Below, piece by piece: positions 34,206 to 44,671 of a stretch of 64,000 nucleotides of DNA; within the stretch, counting starts at the first letter, position 1, and each line of letters begins with the position of its first letter. The position numbers were made by a program, and so were the translations under genes. The notes under the pieces were generated by a model. It worked only from the letters and a program-made list of their open reading frames with translations. It was not told where the DNA came from and ran no database searches. This DNA is from Symbiodinium natans (lineage: Eukaryota; Sar; Dinophyceae; Suessiales; Symbiodiniaceae). The stretch spans positions 124,001-188,000 of the forward strand of contig CAJNDS010000230.1 in assembly GCA_905221605.1 (NCBI GenBank), given 5' to 3'.

Positions 34206-37200
34206 GGCAGATCATGCTTTGGGCCTGGCAGCTGCTCCAGGCTGTGAAGTTCCTGCACATGCAGTGTGCCCCGGCTGCAACGCAAGGATTCTTGCAAATG
34301 GATATCGCGACATCGCGATATACCACATAGCACAAGGACATCAAAGATTAAAGCAATGATGTTGCGAGGACCATGCACAAAAAGCCTCCCGGCAACTCGC
34401 AGGTTGAGAGTTCTCGAGGTCATGGAAGGGCTTCGGCGGTGAGTCGCGGGACGCGAGAGGGTCTGGCATGAACGTGGGAGTCGCTGCCCGTGCGCACGTA
34501 TGCCAGTGTCACGCTTGCATCCTCAAGCATGTCGGCTATAGCAACATGTGGAGGAAGCCAAAACACGGGGGAGACATGCAACAGCAACCTTACATGCAGG
34601 CATTGTGCGGGAAAGCGGACTTCTTGTAAACACTGGCGATACCATCACATATGTCTGCCATAGCATCGGGCAAGGGGTTGCGATGGGTTGTGGCTGACGT
34701 GGGCATGGTACGGTCCCAAGGTCCAAAAGCGGCGCCTACGGGTTACAGGGCTGCGAAGGAGCCCGAACCTGTGAAACCCCCCGCACAGATTGCTAAGCTG
34801 GGATTCGAGCTCGGAACTGTCGAGCTCGGAACTGTCGAGCTTGGAACTGTCGAGCTCGGAGAAGCTGTGAGGGACCTCAGTGTGACCGTGTGGAGGCTGT
34901 GGAGGGGAACCCTGCCCTTGAACCACTTCGACTGGGGCGCTATGGCTTGAGCATGCTTGAGCAACATAGACCTTGCAACCTGACAGGGTGCCTTTGGAAC
35001 GGGGGCCTTTGCATAGAGGGTCCCCCGACACAGCGTCCGTGAGAGTCCACTCCGGGGTTCCTTCTCTTTTTTGGAGCAATGCTTGAATTTTCTCAAACGC
35101 CAGAAAACATCCTTGAATCTTGCAAGTAAGCATCGGCCCGCGGAAAATATACGCGGCACCAAAAAGTCGCCCAGGGGCTAATACTTCAACACACATCTAA
35201 GGCTACAACCTTCTCATGAACCCGGCGAAAGCTTCAACCCTTTCTGAATCCACAGATGCATACGAGGCTTCGTCCTAAACATGTCTAAGAGCCCCCCCCC
35301 CCCGTCACAAAATCAAAGAAGGGTTCCAGCAAACAAGCAGCTCAAAGCTTGTTGCACAAGGCTGAGGCACCATCCACACCGACTTAGAGATAACCATGGG
35401 TGGCAACTAGCGCGCTAAGAAGGGCTTTGCTTCTGGGTGAGACACGGTATGATACGCCTTAGACCCGAGGGCCTCGGCGATAATTGTAAATCTGAGTCCA
35501 AATCGTGCCGGCCCAAATGTAAAAGGCATCAGCCACCGTGACATCTCCTTGGAGAACGTGCTGCTAAGTGGTGGAGATGTTCGGCTGATGGATTTCGGAC
35601 AAGCAGTGCAGACGCACCTGGAAACAGGCACGGGGCCCACTAGACACCAAAGTCTTTCCAATTTTCTGAAAATTGAACAACAGGCTTAAGCCATATCGTC
35701 TTTGCCCATTCACATCTGTGATGTCAGCTTTGACATGGCCATAGTAGCTCTCTTCCGTGCAGTGAACTCTTGAGCGAAATCAGCTGTGAAACCCTTCACG
35801 CTGCCAGGCGAGCTATGTCGATACTTCGTCCCAGCAGGGAAGCCCTACTACCGGCCGCCAGAGGCCTACATCCCAGCCCAAGGAGCCTAGCTGAAGAAGC
35901 AGGTGCTGAACAATTGTGGAAAAAAGCACGGTTTCCCATGTTCTAGGATAAGAAGCTGCTTCTAGATCCTTCTGAGTCTTCTTAGGGAGGTCATGTTCGC
36001 ATGATTTAAGCCCCTTCCCCGTCCTCCCCTCCCACTTGGCGGAGGATCTCTGGCGGTCATGGCACCTGTGGGCTCTCGAGCGGGACAGGTTGCTTTGGCA
36101 CTGACCCCGGCTCAGGACAGCTGGTCGAAGGATTTGCGAGAGCTGCAGTGGCGTCGGTGGCCCTGTTAGAGCACAGTGCCGTCTTGATCGGCACGAAACC
36201 ATAACATTCGGAGCAGGAGAGCACTTTTTGTTCACCTATTCACCTCTCCGGTATATCTTCATCTTGTTCTCGCCGTGTCCACCATTAAAGACCCCGGAAT
36301 CCCACCACCTGTCAGTCTTGCCCATGAATCCGCCCTTGAGACCCTAACTCTCATGTCTTGGCCTAACCGTTCACACCCTTGGAATCGCATGCCAGGTTAG
36401 CCGTGAAAGCCCTGTTAATATAATACCAGAAAGCGTGAACAAAGGCGAAAAGAGTACGTGAATAGGACGGTAACATGATATCCCCGTAATAATAGCCGAA
36501 AAGGAATGAGAAATGTATGAATCTTGCAAGCCCCACCCTTTTTATCACTATCTACTGGGGCGTTTTGCTACAGTCATTTTATTGTTATTGTTATTGTATT
36601 TTGCTTGTCATTTTCTTTTTTCTTTCACTTCTTTTCCCCTATGTTCATTAGTATTTGTATTTTGCTAAACCAAATAGAATTTGCAAGAAAATAGAATAAA
36701 GAAAGAAATACCAGGAAACTAGTGAATAATCATACTAATAAAAGAAAACCGTTAAATCCTAATAATAAAGGACATAGGTTCGATCCCATCAATTCCAATG
36801 AAAGACTTGTGAATTAAAGACCAGCGAAGCGAATTCAAAATCCTTACTGACTATATTCTTATTGCGCGTGCTCACTTGCGATTAAATTAATGCAAGCACA
36901 TACGATATCAATAAAGCTATTGAGTATAAAATTACAAGCTACCTTTTGAATCTAGTTTCCTGGCTCATGATCCCAAGGTTAAAGGACCTCATGCAAAGGA
37001 AACCTTGCAGGACTTTCTATGTCACGTGCGCCTGCTGGAAGCAGCTGAGCCTGGGCAGCTTTGTGCAGCAGAGCCCTGGGGCTACACGGCCCCGCCCATA
37101 GACATCTTCGCTTGTGCTGTCCGGGCCTCGGTGCGGTCATCCAGCCTTCTGCGCTTTGCCTTCTGACGACTGAGTCGTCGAGGATGCGTGAGCTTAGGTC

Positions 37201-37435
37201 AGCATCACCATCATGTTCCTGGCAGGGCCACCTTGGCGACAGGCGGGACACGGAGACAGCAAAGTACAGAAAAGTGCCTCCTCGTTGGTCCCGTGTGCGC
37301 TCAGGCACGACCTACGGACAAGTATTTCCAGTGGGTCCAAAGCAATGGCCTCGCGGCCTTGGCCACGTCTTGGAAGAAGGACGGGTTGGAAGAAAGATGC
37401 CCTTCAGGGGTCCTAAAGGTCGCAGAACATGACCA
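34206..37435 (+). CDS. Protein kinase with HRDISLEN catalytic loop (partial)
   Basis: Exons: about 34206-34265 (QIMLWAWQLLQAVKFLHMQ); 35526-35627 (ISHRDISLENVLLSGGDVRL then MDFGQAVQTHLET); 35808 to about 35880 (ELCRYFVPAGKPYYRPPEAY); 37011 to about 37130 (VRLLEAAEPGQLCAAEPWGY then TAPPIDIFACAV); about 37318-37435 (FQWVQSNGLAALATSWKK). These cover the alpha-E helix, catalytic loop (HRD Asp intact), DFG, an activation segment whose APE motif reads PPE, and alpha-F (PPIDIFACAV). The S instead of K in HRDIS(L)EN is a variant I associate with alveolate kinases; from sequence alone the substrate is unknown. The junction 35627/35808 uses a GC donor with CAGGC at both ends. The N-lobe was not found, so it is either further upstream, missed, or lost. 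Confidence 0.68.
34645..35196 (-). CDS. Antisense ORF (183 codons) with SSELD repeat, inside a kinase intron
   Basis: Begins with a true ATG (35196-35194) and runs uninterrupted to a TGA at 34647-34645. It has a protein-like N-terminal part (FEKIQALLQKREGTPEWTLT) and four tandem copies of an SSELD-type pentapeptide from a 15-bp repeat at about 34807-34862. No family was recognised. It lies wholly within the 34266-35525 intron of the kinase on the opposite strand. It could be a nested gene, a mobile-element remnant, or a chance open frame. Confidence 0.35.
   Translation of the reverse strand: MCVEVLAPGRLFGAAYIFRGPMLTCKIQGCFLAFEKIQALLQKREGTPEWTLTDAVSGDPLCKGPRSKGTLSGCKVYVAQACSSHSAPVEVVQGQGSPPQPPHGHTEVPHSFSELDSSKLDSSELDSSELESQLSNLCGGFHRFGLLRSPVTRRRRFWTLGPYHAHVSHNPSQPLARCYGRHM
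34807..34862. repeat. 15-bp tandem repeat (GAGCTCGGAACTGTC), about 4 copies
   Basis: Near-perfect copies of GAGCTCGGAACTGTC. The period is a multiple of three, so any frame through it stays in phase; the antisense frame reads Ser-Ser-Glu/Lys-Leu-Asp repeats. Confidence 0.85.
36360..36960. other. AT-rich island in a kinase intron
   Basis: About 600 bp markedly richer in A+T than its surroundings, with long T- and A-rich runs, inside the 35890-37010 intron. No ORF. A GGTTCGATCCC word was tested as a tRNA T-arm and rejected because its stem does not pair. Confidence 0.6.
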
Positions 37436-38611
37436 CTCGTGATAATTGCGGGGTGCATATCGGCATGAAGCCAAGGCAGTCCCATCGTCAGCTGCAGAGT
37501 TATTGAGTCAGATGATGCAAACAGACCCAGACCGACGGCCCGCTGCTTGTCGCAAATTGATGGCGTGAAGCGTCTTCCAGACTCCAACTCCCGGCATTCC
37601 AAGACATTCCAAGATATTTCAAGACATCCCAAGACATTCCAAGTACTCCTTTCATGCCCTTTCTCAGGCTGTTGAGGCCTGCCTGGGTCACTCCTGGTTC
37701 GCGCCGCTCTGCTCGGCACCCGTAGCCCTCCGAGAGGGTGCCTCGAGCCCTGCGGGCTCCCCAGGATCCCCGCGCCTGGCCGGAGACTGCGATGACCCCA
37801 GTGAATCCAGTGAGCTCCATGCCCCATGTTGGGCCCCATGGAGTTGGCATAGTGGCATAGTGCTTTCGAGTGTTTGCATATAAGGCTACCGCGAACAGGA
37901 GTGGGTGTGCCGATCCCTCCCGGGTCTTCCTGCTGAAGTTGCCGCGCGGATGCACTGTGATGCACTGTGATGCACTGTGATGCGTTATTTGCTGCATGGC
38001 TTAGACTTCCTGGCCTGTCCCCAAACACTGTGTCAACACTAGGGTTCCAAGGCTCAGGTAAAGAGGAGTAGATGCGGTTGCACACACGGCACGGTTTCTG
38101 CGATGTTCGTGGGCGCTCCCGCCTCGGTCCCAGTGGTCGCTCGGTGTAGCGAAGCGCGCCTTATATTAAGGACCTCAAAGGCAAAGGGATCATATTTTAG
38201 AGAAATGACCACATGGCAAGCGCTACCCATGCGACCTAGAAGCACGTGCACAGGACCGACGTGGACCGACGTGGGAGTGCGATTTCGAGCACAACTGATT
38301 TACCCTTAGAACGGGCACTCGAAGCAAACAATCCAACGGCCTGAGGCACAGGGAAAGTACGTCCCTGCCATGACTGCCACCCCTCTTATTTAGGGTACGC
38401 AAAAAGGGACCCTAATTTAGACTGTAGAGAACTGACCATGTGTCGTCGTGGTGGTCTTAAACTGTTTGGAGTCTACGCCGCAATAATTTCAACATGTTCA
38501 ACTGCTCTCAGGCGTATGCCTCGCCAGATGGCCCAGAATTCGATGTGCCGGGCGATCCGTATCGAGATTTCCAGCCTTGGAGCACAGATTTGTGCCTTGG
38601 CCAGGGGCGCG
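37436..38611. other. Region between two kinases with short repeats
   Basis: Contains AAGACATTCC-like repeats (about 37600-37645) and a 10-bp GATGCACTGT repeat with four copies (about 37948-37984). A 257-codon minus-strand frame ending at 37312 overlaps the last kinase exon and has no clear ATG; it was not accepted as a gene. Confidence 0.5.
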
Positions 38612-39080
38612 ATTTCAACGCTTTTCAGGAGACAATTGTCAAGTTGCCCAGGCACCTGCCTCTTGAACCTGGCGATGCAGAGATCTCTGGACTCCTTTGT
38701 GACGTACCACCTGCACCACCACCTCTGCCGCTGGTGAGGGAAGACAGGACTCCCCATCCCTGCTCAAGTTACATTTAGTTAGATTCGGGCGTGAATGATA
38801 TGATGTCTCGCTCCAGTTGTGCAGAATTTGTCGTGCAGTTTCTTAGACTATCCATGTCACACTTGCCCCTCCATGGTGCAGGACCGACATCACGAAGCGA
38901 CTGGGCTGCATTGAATTTGGCTGTCAGGTGCCAGTGACCTTCTGTGGCCAGGTTGCAACCTTTGTTGACGACGTACTGCCAAGATGGTTCAAAAGCCTGG
39001 TTTTGTTTGAAGGATGGAGGCTGATGTGGACCGTGATTTGCAAGCTTCATTTGCCCAAGCTGGACCGGATCGCCAATGCA
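38612..39080 (+). CDS. AGC-type kinase C-terminal exons (partial)
   Basis: Piece one, about 38612-38703, reads FQETIVKLPRHLPLEPGDAE then ISGLLCD; it resembles the segment before the end of PKA/PKG-type kinase domains. Piece two, from 38882 after a CAG, reads TDITKRLGCIEFGCQ, then VPVTFCGQ, then VATFVDDVLPRWFKSLVLFE; TKRLG and WFKSL are typical landmarks of AGC kinases (subdomain XI and start of the C-tail). VPVTFCGQ looks like an in-frame 24-bp insert bounded by CAGGT copies. I could not match the reading phase of the two pieces, and no glycine loop, HRD or DFG of an AGC kinase was seen, so this is a gene end or a remnant. Confidence 0.5.
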
Positions 39081-39370
39081 GGCGCAGACGGATGTATATG
39101 GATATTAGAGCTTTGCATGTGGGAGGGTAATGCGCTTTGGCCATGAATAAGCGGATGGTTCTTCCTGGTTTTGTGGGAGGGAGCGGGGAGAGGGGGGGGC
39201 GTGGGGCGGGAACTTGCCTGGATTGTCGGTGAGATTAAAGACCCGAATCTCGTGCTCTTCGCGATCAGCCGAGTTTGCGTGCACGTTCGTCATCATCGTC
39301 GTTTGTTTTGCCGATTTTAACAGAATGATGCAGAAGTGGATGGTGACCTGTGGACACAACCCGAAAGTGC

Positions 39371-40830
39371 TCAAAAAAGCTTCCACAGAGCTTTCGGGCC
39401 CTCGCGCTTGGACCTCCAAACAATGGAAAACTCCTCATTGGTTTTCTTCATCTCAGAAGAAAGATGATTTTTGGTCGTCGTCTTGGAAAGCTTCCAAGCA
39501 AGCCAGACCGCAATGCCAGCAACGCAATGCACCCGCTCAAAGGCAGCCAAAGGGAAGTGCAAGACCGTCGCATCGCAAGATGGAGTTCCGTTGGAAAGCG
39601 TGACGATGTAGAATGGGCTGTTCCCATTCAGAAAGCTCTGAAAGATGCATCCAAACCTCACTCTGTCTCCGAGATTGCTTGCTGTGGAGTCGACGATGGA
39701 AGCAATCAACGACAACATTGATTCAGAGCTTCTTCCACCCCTTGCAAGGAGCATGAGACTACTTGTCTTTCTTCGTTGGGAGAAGACAACGTTGACTGGG
39801 CTAGTTTCATGACTAGAGAGTCCCATTGAACCCCAGTGCGGGTTTATCGTTTTTGATGTATCTTCTTCGAATCCCAGAGTGAGAATGCAGGATGACATGA
39901 AGCAGAACGGCTGTGCTGAATCTGCAGCTATACGGGTCCTTGATCGTATCCTTATTCGGGTTCCGAGCTTTGAACGATGAGCAAATTCGATATTTGCACT
40001 TCCTTCTGGAAGATAGATAAGGGCAGAAAGGGTGTACACATCCTTGGCCAGTTTCAATTCCGTTGTGGAAGCTGTCAAGCTGGATGCGGTGGACAACATC
40101 TCACGAAGCTTTCGGAGGCCCTGCATGGACAGACTCGCCCATCGTGACGTGAAAGCGGACGTCTTCAGCACGCACCACAAAGGCAGCGTCACAGCGCAGA
40201 TCCGGCACTGAGTTCGCCCATCTCCTTCACGCACCTGCTTCGGCAGGAGCACCACCCGAAAAAAGTATGTGCCATCGCAGCACTGATCAGAAAGGGCTCG
40301 GGAATCCCTGGCCAAAATCTGAAAATCGATGCTGCCCGCGGGCATATACCAAAGAATGCGAGCATTGCATGTGTCAAGATTCATCCCACAATATATAGTA
40401 CGAAACCCACGATCTCGTCATCCAGACCTCCGACCAAGAAACCAAGAAAGAGAGCAAAACTATGAAAATCCTCGCATGACGCTACGAACACGGTTTGAAG
40501 CACGACCGTACACGACTTGTTTTTGCGACCTCCTTCACATCCGATACCTGTACAAGAAGATCAAGAAGCACACGCAGGATGTGGGGTCCTCTACCCCAAC
40601 GTTCTACTGGAGTAAATACAGCAACATCACCAAGGTCACTCCATGTGAAACCATACAGCCTGTACGGATACTTGCTGCCAAACAAAATTCGTACAGCTTT
40701 GGTGAGCAGACTGCACCTTCATTGCCTAGCAAACCGCAGGACGCGGGGTCTTCGCCTCCAACGCTCTACTGGCACGACCGCCCCACCCTCGACACCGCAT
40801 TTGAACAATTCAGTTTGTGGTGCACCGCAC
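39371..40830 (-). CDS. Hypothetical protein, minus strand, with a 337-codon final frame
   Basis: From an ATG at 40384-40382 a frame runs 337 codons without a stop to 39371, too long to be likely by chance and with protein-like composition (FFRVVLLPKQVREGDGRTQC; LAKDVYTLSALIYLPEGSAN; FLNGNSPFYIVTLSNGTPSC). Upstream on the same strand, 40677-40548 reads SKYPYRLYGFTWSDLGDVAV then FTPVERWGRGPHILRVLLD and ends CAG|GTATCG, a good donor; 40830-40736 reads ELFKCGVEGGAVVPVERWRR then RPRVLR. These are probable upstream exons that share a PVERW..R.P..LR motif, so they look duplicated. No known domain was recognised. The start inside 40384 may be a splice acceptor (GGGCAG|CATCG) rather than the true initiator. 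Confidence 0.5.
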
Positions 40831-41640
40831 TTCAAACAAGAAGTGCTGTTGCACTCAGCCTGGTCTTTGGCCGACTGATGCGATTCTTATCATTTTAACA
40901 TAACTGTTCCACTCAACAATTTTTCAGGTGTTGGTCAATCCTCTGTTCGCTTCTCTTCTATGCATTCAGGATAGACAGACACACACACACACATACACTG
41001 TAATTGAACAACAAGCGAACCAAAGACCCGCTACATTGTTGCCGCTTGCATTGGTTTACTCATCTTTTTCAATATTTTCTGTGCAGCAATTTGCCTTCAA
41101 GCTTTCGTGTTTCTACCGCGACATTTCTGTGGATTCATATGACACTATCCAGAGATGTTTCGTGACATTCGGCCGGCGTTGAGGGCATCACACCCTTTCA
41201 GCCGCCACGCAAGGGCTTCAGAACTTGTTCCAGTCTCGCTCCATTCCGCAATATTCCCCGTGGGCGCCTTGCCACCGATCAAGAATCAAGTGGAAAGAGC
41301 GCAATTTTGGATAGACGTGTGTGTGTATATATATATATGAGTGATTGTGTGAGTGTGATTGTGTGGGGGTCTCAGTTGTCGTTCCATTGGCGTAGTGGAT
41401 GTTCGCTGGTGGCAGGGACGGGCATTCGAGAGACGCCTTAGCCGAGGACCTGGCATGTTTTAGTTGACTTCGGTGCAGCAGCTGCGAACGCTTCGCGCGG
41501 CTAAGCCGAAGCTTGAGGACGCGCCGATCAGGCCATCATTGCCTACGTGTGGGCGCAGCAGACGCTGGCCAGAAACAAGGCGTAGTTGTTTAGCAAATCG
41601 ATATGGCCCATCGCTGCGAATCCCTCTATGTCCAGCTTGG
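40831..41640. other. Region without a recognised gene
   Basis: Contains a short (CA)n at 40978-40995 and (TA)n at 41325-41337. No coding motif seen. Confidence 0.45.
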
Positions 41641-42254
41641 CCTGAAAAGCCAGAGGAGCTTTCTTCCCCTCTCACCCTCNNNNNNNNNNNNNNNNNNNNN
41701 NNNNNNNNNNNNNNNNNNNNNNNNNNNNNNNNNNNNNNNNNNNNNNNNNNNNNNNNNNNNNNNNNNNNNNNNNNNNNNNCTCCCTTTCTCCCTCCTTTCT
41801 CCCTCCCTTTCTCCCTCCCTTTCTCCCTCCCTTTCTCCCTCCCTTTCTCCCTCCCTTTCTCCCTCCCTTTCTCCCTCCCTTTCTCCCTCCCTTTCTCCCT
41901 TTCTCTCTCGCTCGCTCTGTCTCTTTCTCTTTCTCTTTCTCTGTCTCTTTCTCTTGCTCTTTCTCTTTCTCTTTCTCTTTCTCTTTCTCTTTCTCTTTCT
42001 CTTTCTCTTTCTCTTTCTCTTTCTCTTTCTCTTTCTCTTTCTCTTTCTCTTTCTCTTTCTCTTTCTCTTTCTCTTTCTCTTTCTCTTTCTCTTTCTCTTC
42101 CTCTCTCTCTCTCTCTCTCTGTCTCGCTCTCTCTCTCGCTCTCTTTGTCTCTCTCTCTCTCTCTCTCCCTCTTTCGCTCTCGCTTTCGCTCTCGCTCTCG
42201 CTCTCGCTCTCTCTCTCTCTCTCTCTCCCTCTTTCGCTCTTGCTTTCGCCTTCG

Positions 42255-42294
<40 letters not shown>

Positions 42295-42520
42295 CTCTCT
42301 GTCTCTCTGTCTCTCTCTTTTTCTCTCTCGCTCTCGCTATGTCGCTAGCTCGCTCCCTCCCCTTCTCTCTCCCCGTCTCTCTCCCCTTCTCTCTCCCCCT
42401 CTCTCTCCCCTTCTCTCCGCCCTTCTCTCTCTTCCCCCTCCTTTCCTCTCTCACCTCCTCTGCTCCCCCTCCGCACGCCTCCCCCTCTCCCCCTCCGCTC
42501 CCCCCTCCCCAACAGTTTGC
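41640..42520. repeat. CT-rich microsatellite block around a gap
   Basis: After the gap: (CTCCCTTT)n to about 41900, (CTTTCT)n to about 42100, then CT/CG-rich repeats to about 42520. Ser/Leu- or Lys/Glu/Arg-rich frames here are composition artefacts. Confidence 0.92.
41680..41779. other. Assembly gap (100 N)
   Basis: Exactly 100 N at the start of the CT-rich block; true length unknown. Confidence 0.99.
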
Positions 42521-44434
42521 TTGCTTCACAAGTCGGACGAGCCCATGCGAACAACATCCTCAAATAGGAAAAGCTTCTGCCTTTTTTCGCCCACGCTCAG
42601 GATCGGAGGCCTCCCCATGCGGCTGCCTTGCCGGCTCCCCGGCGCAAGCGCTGCGCACACTTCGGAAGACCAGCTCGGGTGTCTTGGAGAACGAAAAGTT
42701 TATAAACGAGAATGCAATAACCGGTGTAATTTTTGGAAGTCTTGCCATGGCAACGCGTTACTTCGCGAAACACTGCATGGTGCCATGGTTTCCCAGGTGG
42801 AAGGGAAGACAAGGTTTGGGACACGACTTGAAGCGCCAGAAGGCTTGAACCTTCAGGCCCAAGGCAGCCCTATCCCAAACCTTCAAAACCCTAAGCCGAC
42901 CAGATTTTTGGCATTGACCAGACCTGCTTTTCCACAACATGTGGGCACACAAATGTCCCCAAGGTAGAATCTAGACTCAAGAGGTGTGCTTCAATGGAGC
43001 TAACTGTCGCTGCACCCATGTTGCACCCGTGTTGCACCATGAATTCTACCCATCGCGACCTCGGATGCACGTCCGCCTTTCTGCCAGCCCTGCCAGCGGC
43101 TGACGTGATTTGTATGCGCACAAAATCACGTCTGATGCAGAACATGCGTGTCAAAGCACGTGGAAAACTGCGTGCAAACTAATTAGCTTGCGCAGGTTTG
43201 TGGCAACTACACGGAAAAGCCGGGCAGATGTGTGGAAAGACTGCGTGGAAAATTATAGATGGAAACTCGCTTGCCCTTGTGGAAATCAAGTGGGGTTGTG
43301 GAGACATGTGGCAATAGTACAGTATCGGCATGCGTGTGGAAATGCCTGTTGGTTCAAGTTAAATAACCAGCGGTCACCAGCGTTGTTTTCCGTGAAGGTT
43401 CACAAGTGTTTCTGCGTGGCCAGAAATGTTCCCGCAACAACTTTCACGAGTGTTTCCGCATGGCGGGAAGCGTTTCCGCTACGATTTCCGGAAGTGCTAC
43501 CACATGATGCCCGGCACATGTTTCCACAGCAGTTTTCGCGAGTGCTTCCGCCGACAGTTTCCGTAATTAAGTGACATGTTTCCACAACCATTGCCACAAG
43601 GGTTTCCGAATAGCGCAAGTGTTTCCGCAGCAGTTTCCGCAAGCGTTTCCACAACGATTTCGACAAGGTGATTCCGCGTGGCGGGGCGGGTTCGTATATG
43701 TCCTACAAACTTGCAAACAACCCAGGCAATCATGCGCGTTGAGAACGCCGGTCAGCGCAATCACATCTCGTCATGGACCCCAAACTACGCGGAAAGCCTA
43801 CCTTTGCCAGCGCCAAAACTGTGTGGAAAGCAGCTTTTCATTGAACCCAACAACATGTGGAGCACCTGCCTTTTGCAGCCCCATGCTTGTGGAAAGCATC
43901 CTTTGAGACCTTCAGAAACACCACAGCTTGTCGAAAACGAGCCCAGCCCCCAAACCAAGAGGAAAGTCTCTTTCGAAGGCCCCGTGTCACCAAAGGCGGT
44001 GCTTGCGCCACCATTGGGGGGAGCACTCAACTCAAAGCCATAAGGCCGAAAAGACGTCGCAGGTAAGCTAACCACCCCTATGTAGTGACAAGTGTTGGCT
44101 TGATTACAGTGCCGTGCCTACACCGAATCTGCGCACACGAAGTATATAGATCAACGAATTCAACTTGAACCTCAGCTTATCAGCTATTCATGAACCAGCT
44201 CTATAACATCATCACCCGGGCAGCAGACCGCATCAGTTTCGGAAGTCCTTGTGGTTCCCATCGTTCATACAGCACCACAAGGCAGTAGTTTGACGGAGAC
44301 GACACGACACGACATGATGCAACCTATCTCAAGTTTGTGCTTTGCTCTGGAGTCCATCCCAGGCAGCAGCACACATGGCAAGGCCAGCAGATCTGCTAGC
44401 TGGGACTACCTGTCCAAAGTCTATATGTGGCCAC
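42521..44434. other. Region without a confident gene, partly TTTCCGCA-rich
   Basis: 43200-43690 is dominated by TTTCCGCA/TTTCCACA words at irregular 15-30 bp spacing; the minus strand reads as Asn/Gly/Cys-rich repeats. This looks like an old degenerate satellite. Nothing else recognised. Confidence 0.45.
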
Positions 44435-44439
44435 AGCTT
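44435..44439. repeat. 5-bp target-site duplication, left copy (AGCTT)
   Basis: AGCTT directly before the 5' LTR; the same five bases follow the 3' LTR at 46191-46195. Confidence 0.85.
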
Positions 44440-44573
44440 TGTAGACTTGTACCTGCATTTTGGCATTGTTCTAAGTGCACATAATACCTGCTTTGATTGG
44501 CTCAAGTTCGCGATAAAAAGGAGCGACACTTAACGGTATTTCTTTCTGTCCGTGTGCTGACCTGATAACTTTA
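44440..44573 (+). repeat. 5' LTR (134 bp)
   Basis: Begins TGTAGACTTGTACCTGC and ends CTGATAACTTTA. A TATA-like word (CGATAAAAAGG, about 44511-44521) about 50 bp before the LTR end could be a core promoter. It also contains TTGGCTCAAG, which equals the 3' end of the dinoflagellate spliced leader. Confidence 0.85.
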
Positions 44574-44671
44574 GGTTACGCTCACAAGGCAGATTGTTCC
44601 GGCAACGTGCATCATCTCGTGCACCGACACCAAGACGGGCGAGATCATTTTTGCCCGCGTCGAGAACGTGG

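Noticed and set aside
36775-36800. GGTTCGATCCC as a tRNA T-arm
   Set aside because: The five bases either side of the loop pair at only two positions and no acceptor stem or anticodon arm is present.
37312-38085. 257-codon minus-strand frame
   Set aside because: No ATG start, contains short tandem repeats, and its end overlaps a kinase exon on the other strand.
40329-40898. 189-codon plus-strand frame
   Set aside because: Overlaps and opposes the better-supported minus-strand gene; its two repeated segments are the complements of the PVERW modules.
41672-42967. Long Ser/Leu and Lys/Glu/Arg frames around the second gap
   Set aside because: Pure CT microsatellite composition; the open frame reflects absence of stop codons in CT repeats.
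43200-43690. CRISPR-like spacing of TTTCCGCA words
   Set aside because: Spacing is irregular, the repeats are only 8 bp and the genome is eukaryotic.
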